NCBI RefSeq assembly: GCF_000002235.5
Contig: NW_022145563.1
Location: 62,001 to 126,000, forward strand
DNA: 64,000 nt
Direction of reading: 5' to 3'
DNA from: Strongylocentrotus purpuratus
Lineage: Eukaryota > Echinodermata > Echinoidea > Camarodonta > Strongylocentrotidae
Under the pieces are notes generated by a model. That model made no database searches and had not been told where the DNA came from. It was given only the letters and a program-made list of their open reading frames with translations. Shown one piece after another: positions 12,398 through 22,301 of the stretch (position 1 is its first letter; each line of letters starts with the position of its first letter). Position numbers and translations under genes: made by a program.

Positions 12398-15300
12398 GGA
12401 GTCCTGAAAAAAACTCTCGGTAATCTTCTTGAGGGTGTGTATACAAGCAGCATCTAACTTGTGATTCTGTGTCAAAATCAATAGTTTTGTTACAAAATCA
12501 ATCTGTCCTATTACTTTTGAGAATAAATTAGTCCTAAGATTAATTTTCATGAAAAATTGAATCAGGAAGATCGATTCTGTTACCGGTATCTGCTTTAGCA
12601 CAATGATTGAATTATCCTGCACGTGGCTGCCTATAGCAAATAATATCTGGCAACCTGCCTAAAACTCAATTTGATATCATGATTATTCATAATACCTCTT
12701 TGCCCATGGCACCAAACAGCCACCCCACAATTCTTGCCTATGACAAAAACAGAATATACATGTATGTTCATCAGACTGTAAAGTGTGTGTTGGTGTGTAT
12801 AGGAGAGAGTGTACCGGTATGTGTGAATGCAAATTATTTTCTTTTTTCTTCCTTTTATAACAAATAAAAAATTTAAATAATGTACTTAGTTTTTTCAAAG
12901 CAGATATTCATTGATTTTAAAAACTAGCTTTATTTTCATTATTGCAAAGTTGAAATTTTGATTCGACAAGGTTATCAAAATTCAATGCTTGGAAACATTC
13001 AAAGTAATGATTATTATAAATTAAAAAACGCTTAAATACAGCCGCGGCATAGCACCTGAAGAGCTCTCCGAACGCTGCTGAGATGTGTGAGATCACAGTA
13101 TGGACATGACTTGCACAAGCAGACGATGTCCCATGACATCTCATACAGTTTCAGTGCCTGTGTTTTCATCTTCTCTTGAGTTCTTTCTCTTACTTCACTA
13201 CCGTCAGGCTAATATATAATTTATTGCCTTACTCTAAACCCTGCGCATGGTTTTATTTTGATGACAAATGCAGCGATACAAAAATAATGGAATCTGTAGC
13301 TTGTAAACAAATAAGACGCCATTGTATATTCAGCTGCACACACCGGGGTGTGTTCGGCGTTTCAAGAGGGAACAAATGCCGTCCTTAATATCATTACGGG
13401 GCTTTTCAATTTGAAAGTCTGGTTTCTTTGATCGTTAATTAACCCCTATCCTGTGCATTTACAAGCAAAAGATTTTAGTTATCAGAATCGGTCATATCCC
13501 CTTTTGAATGGTTTGACATGCCATTACATTTATATACACCAAACTCATTATAATTTGACAAATAATAGCTTTGCAATTATGTTCATTTATTATGGGATGT
13601 CGTCTGCTTGGGCAGTGTTGGTCCATATAGTGACGTCATTAAAACATCGTTACTTTTCCGGTGAATCTCTCGTATATCCCAGCTGCTATGGAGGTGGTTG
13701 TATTTGTATTTTTATAAATCATCCGATATGTAGTTGACCTAAAACTTGTCCGATGGCCATCTGTTAGCTTACCAGTTACTAGTGATACATTAGTTGACAT
13801 ATTTGTGAATTTCTTTGAATTTCACCTTTAATACATTTACTGGAGACAGACTTTTACATAAGGCCTGGCCTTCCTGTCTAGTCTCCAAATACTTTCATTA
13901 ATGTACCTGTACATGTTTAGAATGTTTCCCCCTTGTTCATCATGTCTTCTCCACTTGTGTTATCCTCATGTTGTATATTGATACATGAATTATATTTCAG
14001 CTTTTATATGTTTGTTTTCCTTTGTATATTTTTAATGAAAGTATTGAATAAAGTGAACTTGAACTTGAACTTGCATCAATAAAACATAGTTTCTCCATGT
14101 TACATAAGAGCTTACCCCAAGTGAACTTTCCCATAGGATGCCCCTCCCTGCAGAACACACTCATCATCTGCTGCTTACGATGGAAGTCGTTCTGTACACT
14201 CATCTGAAACTCTGCAAAACAAAATATAAGTCCAAGAAGAAAAATCTCTTTAAAGGGATCCGGTAACTTTGTCTTAGATCCTTTAGAAAAAATCCTTGAT
14301 TTAGCTCATGCTGCAATGATAATTATAAACATTTAGGTCAGTCAGGAACTCCATGACTTTTACAAGCCGATCGATCGCCTGTCTGATTATCAAGATATTA
14401 ATGATTGGAATTACAAATTTTGAAAACCGTTCGCTGAACGGTTTTCATAACACTACAGTCTATTGGGGAAAACAAGTATGGTAAAACCGGTCACTCAAAG
14501 ATTTTTACTTTGTTGAGGCACTTCTTGATCATTTTGAAGCGCGAATTTTTTAGGGCTTCAATATTACACCATATCACAGACACTGGTAACATGTAGGACC
14601 GTGTATCTCAGATTTATCATTGTTAAACGATCCCTTTAATACATCATTGACCAGGTACTTCATTTCTTATCGTTTTTTGTGTTCCTTTTTGATGTGTTTT
14701 TATGTTACATATTATATCTTACTTTCTTAACGGGTTGGCCTCTTACAAGGTTTATTTCTCTCTTTTTGGCCACTGCCTTCCTCAATTTTTATAATTCATC
14801 TTATGTATTGTATTGTCATACATTTGTCTGTTTGTATATGTATTTTTATCTGTTGATCTCTTGAGGAGAAATAAATGAAACTTGAAACTTGAAACTAATG
14901 ATTATTTTTGAAGTCACTACTATTATGGAATGAGGGGTTTAAATGATCTAACGGATCATGCACATAATTATATTGACCACTCACACACAAAACTTAGGTA
15001 ATTCTAAATTACCAAAAAAAAATACCTGCAGTGCTGCACTTATAAAAAATTCCCCTTCACCAAATCTGACTCTACCTCAACACACATTTAGATGTTCATG
15101 AATATGCATATATGTATTCCCAACAATACCATTAGTCAACATTAATCATATCAAGAGATTACTGTTCTCAAATTTTGAGGAATTGAATGTATAAAAGACT
15201 AATGGGATATGAGACTCATTTTATAAAATCACCCTCCAGCAGGTTTATCTTCATATGGCATGCTACACTTTATTGCCTATTACATCTACTATAGAATGCC

Positions 15301-18300
15301 TTGAGAGACTCTTATCAAATCTATACGGTGACTCAACGTGACTCAAAATTTGACCTCCACAGGCAAAAAGGGGGAACATAGGGTGCGTTCAATCAACAAT
15401 TTTTCACCCTAGAATCATGATTTTTAAAGACGTTTACTGGTAGTTTAAAACAGGTTTTGTTCAAGCGATTTTTTCGTCGGTCGTAAAAATAAACGTGTTT
15501 AAAAACACAAACATGAAATGCTGAAATAGATGCGTTTTGTATCATGATTCTGCAGAATCGCGGTCGCTAAAATTCGATCGAACGAATGGAGATCTCAATC
15601 ATGATTCTATAGCGTCATTATCGTGGCCTGTTCCGGTTCGGGCAAAAACCGCGCGCCTGCTTTTCATGCAATTTGCGTTCACTAACCATGCTCTTTATCG
15701 TGGCCTGTTCCCTTATGTTATTCCTTGTTTTCCTTCTATAATTTTCTCTTTCTGTCTTTCCTTATGTTATCCTTTGTTTCTTCCTTCAATTCTTATGTTA
15801 TTCTTTGTTTTTTCCTTCTATCACCTTCTCTTATGTTATTCTTTATTTTTATAATTCTATCACTTTCTCTTTTGTTATTCTTTGTTTCTTCCTTCTATTC
15901 TTATGTTATTCTTTGTTTTTTCCTTCTATCACCTTCTCTTATGTTATTCTTTATTTTTATAATTCTATCACTTTCTCTTTTGTTATTCTTTGTTTCTTCC
16001 TTCTATTCTTATGTTATTCTTTGTTTTTTCCTTCTATCACCTTTTCTTATGCAATTCTTTGTTTTAAGCATTCTATCACTTTCCCTTTCTGTCTTTCCTT
16101 ATGTTATTCTTTGTTTCTTCCTTCTATCACCTTCTCTTATGTTATTCTTTGTTTTTATAATTCTATCACTTTCTCTTATGTTAGTCTTTGTTTTATTCAT
16201 TCTATCACTTTTTCTTATGTTATTCTTTGTTTTAATCATTCCATCAATTTCTCTTTCTGTCTTTCCTTATGTGATTCTTTGATTCTTCCTTCTATCACCT
16301 TTTCTTATGTTATTCTTTGTTTTAATAATTCTATCACTTTCTCTTGTTGTCTTTCCTTATGTTATTCTTTGTTTCTTCCTTTTAGCACCTTCTATTATGT
16401 TACTCTTTGTTTTCATCATTCTATCGACTTTCTCTTTCTGTTTTTCCTTATGTTATTCTTTGTTTCTTCCTTCTATCACCTTTTCATTCTTTGTTTTATT
16501 ATTGCGATCTATGCTCAAAACAGCAGTCGACAGTCGGCCGTAAACAATTTCAGAAAGTGCGCGCCAAAGTTGACCTATACTTCATGGGTCAAACTGTGCA
16601 GTGTGATGCGCAGTGGCTGGGCTTGAAATGAGCTAGAATCAGCGTTAACACAAAATCGCTTGAACGCTTTCCCGCAGTGACCTTGTTTTGTAACAGCGTT
16701 TTGATTTGTGATTCTAGCTTCAAAAAATCGCTTGAACGCACCCATAGTTAAAACTAGTGATGTCAAAGCTATAAGAAATAGTAAATGGGATGCTCTATTC
16801 TAAATACTTAATAATAATCTTAACAGTATTTGATGTACATGTATATTACCGTATAGTAACAGACATTAATTTTAGTTACACATTCATTTATAAATTATGT
16901 TGACCTTATCTTTATATTTTGTTTTATGTATGCACCAGCCAATGTGGAGAGCCTCTAGACAGAATTTTTAAATTCTTTTAGGTGATCCTCAGGCATTGGC
17001 TGGTGCTAAATATCATTATGTTTTAATACGTTATATCATTTTGTCAACCTTGTGATGTTTTGTATGTTATCATCTTGCCTGGAAATAAAATTTAAAAATA
17101 TTTACCGCTATCCACTGCTTCTAGCTCTCTGTCTGTCGAATCTTCCTTGAGAAGAGGCTCGGTGAAGAACTGAGCGAACCTGTCTAGACCTTCTTGAAAG
17201 TGCTTCCTCTGAACCTCAAACTGAAATACGGTCTGGAAAGGGGGGGGGGGGGGAGGGGCAAAGCATGATTTTATATAACTAAGTACAGATTTGAAGATTG
17301 TGAATGGAATTACTAGAATTGCTGGATAAGATAATTTCCAATATCTTTCAAAAAAGTTAGCACTCAATCGCACATGAGTTACCATTTATTTTGCTGACGT
17401 AAAACTAAATCAGCCGTCTGCTTGGTCTCATGTACCAGATTAGAGTGGTATACACAACTTGGGAATATGCTCAAGCCATACAGGTTAAAAAAGTGAAATA
17501 TTCTCTATCCTTCTGCAACAAAGAACTTCCTGATAATACATACTTTGTCAAATCCTGTTGAGGCATTGTCGCTACCGCCATGTTTTGTGATGAAGGCATC
17601 AAAAGCATTCTCATCGGGATATTTAGCACTCCCCATAAACACCACTGAAAAATAACGTAAAGATGGATTTAAATTTGAGATTGTTGATAAAGGTACTATA
17701 TTATTTTGTAAAAACAATAAGCAAACTCTAAAAAATACATAACACATATCAGACAAAAAGATTCAGAGTACATGATTTTCCTCATTCACCTGTAAATGAA
17801 ATTTACACATAAATTAGGCATATATATATATATATATATCGTCCTTGTTTTCACGAAGTGACGGTAGTGAGGAATATCGTAACGCAAAGTGAATGCAATT
17901 TTTTTTCGCTACCGTCACTTCGTGAAAACAGCGACGATATATATATATAAAATATGCAACATGTCAACAAAATAAACAAAACAAAACAACAACAACAAAG
18001 AAGTAAGGCATTGACTTTTGCTTGACAATTAAACTGACCTTCCATCACTTTGGAATACATTAATGTAATGTTCAACTAAAGTATAACATTTCAAAAATGC
18101 TACATAGCATAAGTAATATCACATTAACTGTAACATTTTATTTATGCCTCAACATTCTATAGTGACCAAATACAAAAATCCGAAAAAAGCGTGCAAAAGA
18201 AATCAAGAAACACCGTTAACAAAAGTTACATGTGACGGTGTGACACAGTTAGATTGGTTAGGATTTAGGACACTCAAAGGGATATTGTTAATTGATATTT

Positions 18301-18603
18301 CTAAGGAGGAAAGTATTGACTTACTGTGTTCTAGAAAGTGAGCAAACCCCGGGATATCGTCTGGATCACTAAAGCTACCAATACCAACACAGAGAGCTGC
18401 TGCTGCCTGTATATTGAATAGAATCATGGAATGAAAAAAAACATTCAATAACAATATATATCTTCCTTTATTTAAGGTTTTACAATTAAAAATGGGTGCT
18501 GATTAAATCAATTCCTGTGATGGAAAGCAAGATATCAACTTTTAGGAGCCAGAAAGGTATTATCTCTATGGAAAACTCTCTGCTAGCTCTGAACAGACAA
18601 CAC

Positions 18604-18658
<55 letters not shown>

Positions 18659-19932
18659 ACCTCATGGAATTCCTTAGGATCTACTCCTTTAGGGATGATA
18701 ATATCTCACGACTCTACAGGTATTTAATATTTATACCATGGAAAGTATTATCAAAATTACACACAAGACCAAATAACAACAATAATGTGTTTCTCGTCCA
18801 GACTTTGTTTTTCAAAGAGGAGGCAGGGCATTACAATTTACTATTTTTTGCTATTTTTTCCCAAGATGGCTGCCATGCTAATTATAGCTGACCAAGCCTA
18901 TTTATTCACAGATATTGTGCTATGTGAGTATACTGATGCAATGTATGACAAAACAAATGATTTGTGTCACTTCAAAAGCTATTTAAACAAAATGAATATC
19001 ACTAGTTTTTTTGTTTTCTTCTTCTTCTGAATAGTAAATAGTTTTTAAAAAAAGAGGCGGTGGTCAAAATGAGACTTTGATAAGTGGTTTTTCAAACTCC
19101 TCACCATCTTTGATTGTTTCTTGGGTTTCTTTCGTTGGGATGACTCTTCTCCCTCCTCCTCTTCCTCATCTCCTCCTTCTAGTTCCTCCTCCTCTTCCTC
19201 TTCCTGCTCTTCTTCCATCTCTCCATCATCGGTACCGCTGGATTCCTGCTTCCTCCTCTTCACAGATAAGTTCCCATCTCCTCCTTCGAGCCCAGCTCCA
19301 TCACCTCCTTCCGTCTCCTCCTCCTCCATCTCTTGTTCTTCATCATCATGCTCATCATCTTCCTTGCTGTTAGTGTTGTCAACATCCTTTATCAGCAGTG
19401 CAGTTATGCCGTTGTCTAGCTTCACAACCCTATACATAAAAGATGCAAATGTTAATCATATGGAACAGAATAAAGTGTATTTTATTCTTTTTTTGTGGTA
19501 ATTTATCTGAGATAGAAATTCTGATTTATTCGTCTGATGATCATTTTAAACAGAGAAATAATAACAATCAGTACTGACTAAGCTTAGTTCTGACCAGACA
19601 ACATTAAATGATAACAATGGACAAAATAAATAATCATGACTTAGGTCATAAAAATTAAAATGTAATTGTAAATGGAGCTGGAGGGCAGCCAGGAGCTACT
19701 CAATTTAAGCAGTAAATTTACACACGCGAAATACATCAGGTGGGGCATACTCGATGACTTGTAAAAAATGAATTAGATCTAGGTGTAATGAATAAAAACA
19801 AGACTAAAATGTTAAAACTACGAAACTCCTAAGAAACAGTTCATCGAAAAAATATTACCTGTAATCTTTCTTATCATTTGGGCTTTTATTAACAGAAGGC
19901 TGACCACTTTCAACGCCGGAATGTTTGTCCAT
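1177..19932 (-). CDS. NRDC: Nardilysin-like M16 metalloprotease, 19 exons, C-terminus off window
   Basis: Zinc endopeptidase of the insulinase (M16) family; nardilysins cleave at dibasic sites and modulate membrane-protein shedding. Coding exons on the minus strand (high-low): 19932-19859, 19429-19105, 18406-18325, 17644-17544, 17232-17106, 14211-14116, 11668-11546, 10901-10844, 10423-10350, 8695-8626, 7662-7585, 7063-6943, 6100-6042, 5518-5464, 4962-4858, 3746-3590, 2597-2547, 1948-1829, 1379-1177. All have AG/GT borders and matching phase, giving 693 codons. The start ATG at 19932 follows an in-frame stop. Exon 2 (residues ~34-125) is the Glu/Asp-rich insert typical of nardilysin. The zinc site HFLEH is at residues 156-160 and the distal Glu (AVDSEF) at about 237, 81 residues on, as in insulin-degrading enzyme. 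Later blocks (WGNSKSLK, RMYSAHYMTLVVQS, GWLLGHEGKGS, GFNHKLP) follow nardilysin order. Human nardilysin has about 370 further residues; these exons must lie left of position 1. Confidence 0.95.
1626..1722 (-). repeat. GA microsatellite in an NRDC intron
   Basis: GAGA repeats with AAGAAA interruptions. The minus-strand ORF across it is a repeat artefact that happens to run out of NRDC exon 18 sequence. Confidence 0.85.
2832..3030 (-). mobile_element. tRNA-derived SINE
   Basis: On the minus strand the sequence opens as GTTGGCTCAGTCAGCAGAGC (A-box region, 3027-3008). It continues through a valine-like anticodon-arm region (CCGCCTCACAACC) to the B box GGGTTTGCACCCC (2983-2971). Downstream is a non-tRNA body with a palindromic start. 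It has no acceptor stem closure, so it is a SINE head rather than a tRNA gene. Confidence 0.7.
3823..3971. mobile_element. 145-bp TIR element (GTTTCACAAAACTTGTCA family), copy 1
   Basis: Starts GGGGGGTGCTTCACAAAACT and ends AAGGCTTTGTGAAACGGGGC. Internally CATCAGTGACAAATG and TTTGTCACTGATTTTTG are complementary. Located in the NRDC intron just 75 bp upstream (transcript sense) of exon 16. Relatives at 45598-45745 and, interrupted, at 56244-56752. Confidence 0.8.
4009..4108. mobile_element. 100-bp foldback MITE, copy 1
   Basis: Inverted arms GTTTTCACGAAGTGACGGTA ... TACCGTCACTTCGTGAAAAC flank a roughly 40-bp loop (TTGCATTCACTTTGCGTTAC). Lies in an NRDC intron. A second copy at 17839-17938 is in the opposite orientation with the same loop sequence. 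Confidence 0.85.
4556..4845. mobile_element. Partial TIR element, same family, next to NRDC exon 15
   Basis: CTTAAAGGTAAAGACTGATA starts the left end. From about 4717 the sequence follows the 36.7 kb copy (TTTACCAAATATATCAATTA, CGATTTCCCGGCAAAATTTG, AAGAGCTTCCATTTCATTTT). The right terminus is missing, and the match stops about 15 bp from the exon 15 donor at 4857. The central part differs from the full copy. Confidence 0.7.
6286..6670. repeat. 385-bp GGA/GAA polypurine microsatellite
   Basis: Almost uninterrupted (GGA)n, (GAA)n and AGGAGGAGAAGGA mixtures, with no pyrimidine for hundreds of bases. Open in several minus-strand frames only because CTC/TTC repeats lack stops. In the NRDC transcript it is a CU-rich tract about 185 nt upstream of the exon 13 acceptor (6101). 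Confidence 0.95.
8258..8460. mobile_element. Partial TIR element, same family
   Basis: AAAGATAAAGTCGAGTTCTG through AGATGTATATGGGACTACAC matches the left half of the 36.7 kb element, including the intact AAACATTGTGGAATCGATCA segment. Lies in the NRDC intron between exons 10 and 11. Confidence 0.75.
9103..10272. repeat. 157-bp tandem array with nuclear-receptor DR1 motifs
   Basis: About six tandem units each read TTTAAATCTCCAGTGGTTCT, then GGAATTTCATAAGTTGACCT and a CTTCCTATGGTGATACA segment. TGACCTTTGACCT occurs at 9218-9230, 9441-9453, 9598-9610, 9757-9769 and 10071-10083, with a variant ending in CAT at 9914-9926; spacing is 157-159 bp except the first (223). The array begins after GATGCCTCCGCC (9100-9112) and ends in a hairpin with the same motif (GCCTCCGGCACC ... 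GGTGGCGGAGGC, about 10241-10268) preceded by ACGGACGGAC-type sequence. The array therefore seems to be the inside of a mobile element. It lies in the NRDC intron between exons 9 and 10. Confidence 0.9.
11294..11486. mobile_element. TIR element of the ACAGGTTTCACT family, copy 1
   Basis: Starts AGTTAAACCTGTTATAGTGA and ends TTATATACAGGTTTCACT. Internal repeats GACCACCTGTCTATAAAGAC and TTAAGACCACCTACCTG are shared with copies at 26.9, 31.0 and 53.9 kb. Confidence 0.75.
11752..12175. mobile_element. Foldback element carrying a tRNA-like SINE head
   Basis: The left end (ATTTGTGGCTTACACCCAGT, from 11759) is the reverse complement of the right segment ACTGGGTGTAAGCCACAAAT (ending 12129). Both contain GATCGATTGATCA-type sequence. 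A direct repeat (AAATATGTTTAAATAATTGA, at about 11837 and 12125) extends past each. Between the arms, 11985-12062 reads GTGATGGCCTAGTGGTACAG ... GGTTCAAGTCC (12036-12046), an A box/B box pair. I read this as a SINE-like unit captured by, or inserted into, a TIR element. Confidence 0.6.
13745..14076 (+). mobile_element. LINE 3' end with AATAAA and GAACTT-repeat tail
   Basis: A non-coding stretch ends at AATAAAGTGAACTTGAACTT, a short 6-bp tandem tail rather than poly(A), as many CR1/L2-like elements have. It sits in the NRDC intron between exons 6 and 7, just downstream on the plus strand of exon 6. The 5' limit is approximate. Confidence 0.5.
14250..14638. mobile_element. TIR element with TTAAAGGGATC ends
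   Basis: Starts TTTAAAGGGATC and ends GATCCCTTTAA, close to perfect inverted termini in a TTAA-like context. An internal palindrome GAAAACCGTTC ... GAACGGTTTTC lies near 14420-14446. Non-autonomous; about 40 bp from NRDC exon 6 (14116-14211). Confidence 0.65.
14640..14897 (+). mobile_element. LINE 3' end with AATAAA and GAAACTT-repeat tail
   Basis: T-rich non-coding sequence ends in AAATAAATGAAACTTGAAAC, a 7-bp tandem tail, separate from the 13.7-14.1 kb copy and immediately following the TIR element at 14250-14638. Same orientation as that copy, opposite to the NRDC transcript. Confidence 0.45.
15381..16743. mobile_element. TIR element (1.36 kb) with internal minisatellite
   Basis: Ends are GGGTGCGTTCAA (15381-15392) and its reverse complement TTGAACGCACCC (16732-16743), flanked on both sides by ATA, a likely 3-bp target duplication. 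Subterminal GATTCTAGC / AGAATCATGA and repeated AAATCGCTTGAACG motifs support one unit. 15715-16500 is a T/C-rich minisatellite of roughly 36-40-bp monomers (CTTATGTTATTCTTTGTTT...) with a 108-bp higher-order period. Long ORFs across it are repeat artefacts. No transposase is present. Lies in the NRDC intron between exons 5 and 6. Confidence 0.8.
16930..17098 (+). mobile_element. Probable retroelement 3' end with hairpin, abutting an NRDC donor site
   Basis: Contains a hairpin (GCACCAGCCAATG ... CATTGGCTGGTGC, 16933-17011) and ends in GGAAATAAAATTTAAAAATA, just 7 bp from the NRDC exon 5 donor at 17105. The AATAAA-plus-A-rich end suggests a LINE or retroposed 3' terminus inserted close to the splice site. 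Family not identified. Confidence 0.4.
17839..17938. mobile_element. 100-bp foldback MITE, copy 2 (inverted relative to copy 1)
   Basis: Same arms and loop as the 4.0 kb element, reverse orientation, embedded in a TA repeat (17819-17840 and 17936-17949), which suggests insertion at TA. Both copies are transcribed in the NRDC pre-mRNA. Confidence 0.85.
18605..18657. repeat. TA microsatellite
   Basis: About 26 TA units inside the NRDC intron between exons 2 and 3. Other short TA tracts are at 237-267, 17819-17840 and 21781-21800. Confidence 0.95.
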
Positions 19933-20404
19933 ATTTTTTCCTGATGCAGCATGCAATGTATATGGAACGCTCTTTGTGTCACACCAAATTGCGCAAGAAT
20001 CATGGACCTCGATAGTCGAAAGAAGTAGCAATCCATCCGATGTGGGAGTGGGGAAGGGGAAGGGGGAAGGGGGAGGGGTACGTGCTCTTCTTCAAGGCAT
20101 GTGATTACCATTTAACCAACCATTTCACCCAGTGTTTTAATTTTCTTCTTCTTATTTATTATATTTTATTTTTTATCATCAGGGCCCACTGGCGTACTGA
20201 TTGGAGGGGGGGGGGGGGGGGGAATCAGTTGTCCCCAAAATAAAATTTCAAACGTGGTTTATTTATTTACAAACATTGCTGAAATGGTATAAAACTCGAG
20301 ATGGGTTACGGTACATGTATTTCGTCAGAGCCCTAAAACTAAAGTTAAATTCGGAGTATATATTTTAACACTGGCGTATACGGCTGAAGGTAGATAGATC
20401 ATAT

Positions 20405-20677
20405 CAGTGGCGGATCCAGCCCCCCCCCCCCCCGGGCCAAAAAAAAAGAAGTTAAAATCAGCCCTAAATTCGCCCAAAATGAACTGAAAAACAGGGGCGA
20501 GCCCCCCCCCCCCCCCCCCCCCCCCGGCCCAACAAAAAAAAATTATTAAAAAATTGTATTTAAAAAAAAAAGTGTCCTCTTAACCCCCCCCCCCCGCTTA
20601 TGTTCTCTTTCCCACCGTGTGCCCCCCCCCCCGTATGCCCCCCCCCCCCCGGCAAGAAATTCCTGGATCCGCCCCTG
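20405..20677. mobile_element. Poly-C-rich TIR element (CAGTGGCGGATCCAG ends)
   Basis: Left end CAGTGGCGGATCCAG, right end CTGGATCCGCCCCTG, flanked by CATAT on both sides (20400-20404 and 20678-20682), a probable 5-bp target duplication. The interior is mostly C runs of 10-25 separated by A-rich stretches. This terminus type is common in animal cut-and-paste elements. No coding capacity. In the NRDC/RMI2 intergenic region. Confidence 0.75.
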
Positions 20678-20705
20678 CATATATAAAGCGAGAGCTTGGT
20701 CCGTG

Positions 20706-20725
20706 AAGAGAGAGAGAGTGAGAGA

Positions 20726-20801
<76 letters not shown>

Positions 20802-20806
20802 AAGAA

Positions 20807-20870
<64 letters not shown>
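20706..20870. repeat. GA microsatellite
   Basis: (GA)n with scattered T and AA interruptions, ending TGTGTGTGTCTGG. It lies next to the 20405-20677 TIR element in the NRDC/RMI2 intergenic region. Confidence 0.95.
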
Positions 20871-22104
20871 TGTGTGTCTGGAGAAAGGAGGGAGATGAGA
20901 GGGGATGAGAGAGACGGAGAGCGGGACGGAGAGGGAGTGAAATAGCTAGAAAGGGGGAAGAAGGAGAAAGATTAAAAAATGAAGAGGATGGGAGATTATT
21001 TCGGTGGTGATGGGGGATGAAGAAAAGAGACTCTCTATTCTTCACCCCCTACAAAATAATGAACTGATTTCAACCCATAGAGATATATACTACTAAACAC
21101 TATATCTCTATGTTTCAACCATATCACATTTTAGTTTTGAAACTTGCTATATAGGGTCAATTTAAAGAGGACGATCCTAATTTAGTGCTTGTTGTATTCT
21201 TATTCCTACCTGTTTTAGTTTTTAGGCCTAGTCATTTTTCATTAAAAAAATCAAGTTGAACTATACGGTCTGCCCACGGGAATAGACTGGAGCTATAATT
21301 AATGCCGGTGGTTGATTTAATCGTTTATCATGTGCAAGAAAATAACGCCTCCCGGCTGGGTCAATAATTAGGGAGCCTTAAGTATAGTCTATTCTTCATC
21401 CCTACAATTATAATTGAACCTAGGGTAAATATAATAAAAGAAAAACTCAAAATTTCAATTTTGTATAATAATATGTTGAGAAATATAACTCATTATTTGT
21501 TTAAATATTTTTCTTATAAGTATTCAGTCTTTTTCTGAAAAAAACATTGTTTTGTTCTAGCTTTTGGTTGAAATAACTATTTCTATTATGTAAGTGCGAT
21601 ATATTTTCGTCATGAATATACATTGTGTAATATTGAACAATGAATTATGTTGTATAATTATGTTTGTTTATCAAATGATAAAAAAGCCGTGTTATAATTG
21701 CAGTTTTGTATAAACTATGTTATATACGAAAAAGAATTGGAGCTTTGAGAAATAAAATCAATGAATACACAAAAACATAAATATATATATATATATATAT
21801 CTATAATATATACAACTGTATATATTATTAGTTTGAAACTTGCTTTAGCATTTAGGGTCCGACGGGTGGGATCCTAATTTTGTGCTTAATTGTTGTATTC
21901 TTTCCTAGGTTAAAGGTAATACAACGTTTTGGTATGGGGTCATGAAAATGGTTCAAATGAACATATTGGAAGCATATACGATCCTACAATATTCAGTGTT
22001 CGTTGTCGCGGTCGAAATCGACTCTAAAGTTATGAAATTGTAAAAAATAAAAAATTTATGTTGAATAGCTCCCTCTCAAGGTCAAGATATTAATTAAGCT
22101 ATAT

Positions 22105-22298
22105 ACTAGGCGTTGTGGCGTGCGCCTGTAATCCAGCTAAAAAGTGGAAGTTACAAACTGATTCAGCCGAGGACGCAGGTTCGAAACTGAGTCACGTCTT
22201 TCGGATGGTGACGTTTAAAGGTCGGTCCCAGACGTAAATAATCATATCTGATTGATACACGTCTGTAAAAACCCAATACACACACACACACACAATAT
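22105..22298 (+). mobile_element. SINE with a 7SL-RNA-like head and CA-repeat tail
   Basis: The head contains GTGGCGTGCGCCTGTAATCC (22115-22134) followed by AGCTA, which aligns closely with the 5' domain of signal-recognition-particle 7SL RNA. A Pol III B-box-like GGTTCGAAACT is at 22178-22188, about 60 bp after the presumed A box. The body continues to TCTGTAAAAACCCAATA and a (CA)n tail, then LINE sequence starts. It is not a human Alu: similarity stops after the first 35 bases. An alternative is a tRNA-derived head that resembles 7SL by chance. Confidence 0.55.
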
Positions 22299-22301
22299 AT
22301 A

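Noticed and set aside
12917..13170. GC-richer patch at 13040-13160 that looked like a possible extra NRDC exon
   Set aside because: No frame gives nardilysin-like sequence, and NRDC exons 6 and 7 on either side already join in phase.
15537..16626. Long plus-strand ORFs (up to 273 codons) resembling repeated membrane segments
   Set aside because: They follow the minisatellite in all three frames at once; the hydrophobic look comes from T-rich codons.
18144..18341. Plus-strand ORF across NRDC exon 3
   Set aside because: It is antisense to a conserved exon; the minus strand carries the HFLEH motif and correct splice sites.
22105..22140. Human Alu contamination
   Set aside because: Similarity to Alu/7SL ends after about 35 bases and the rest matches local repeat style, so contamination is unlikely.
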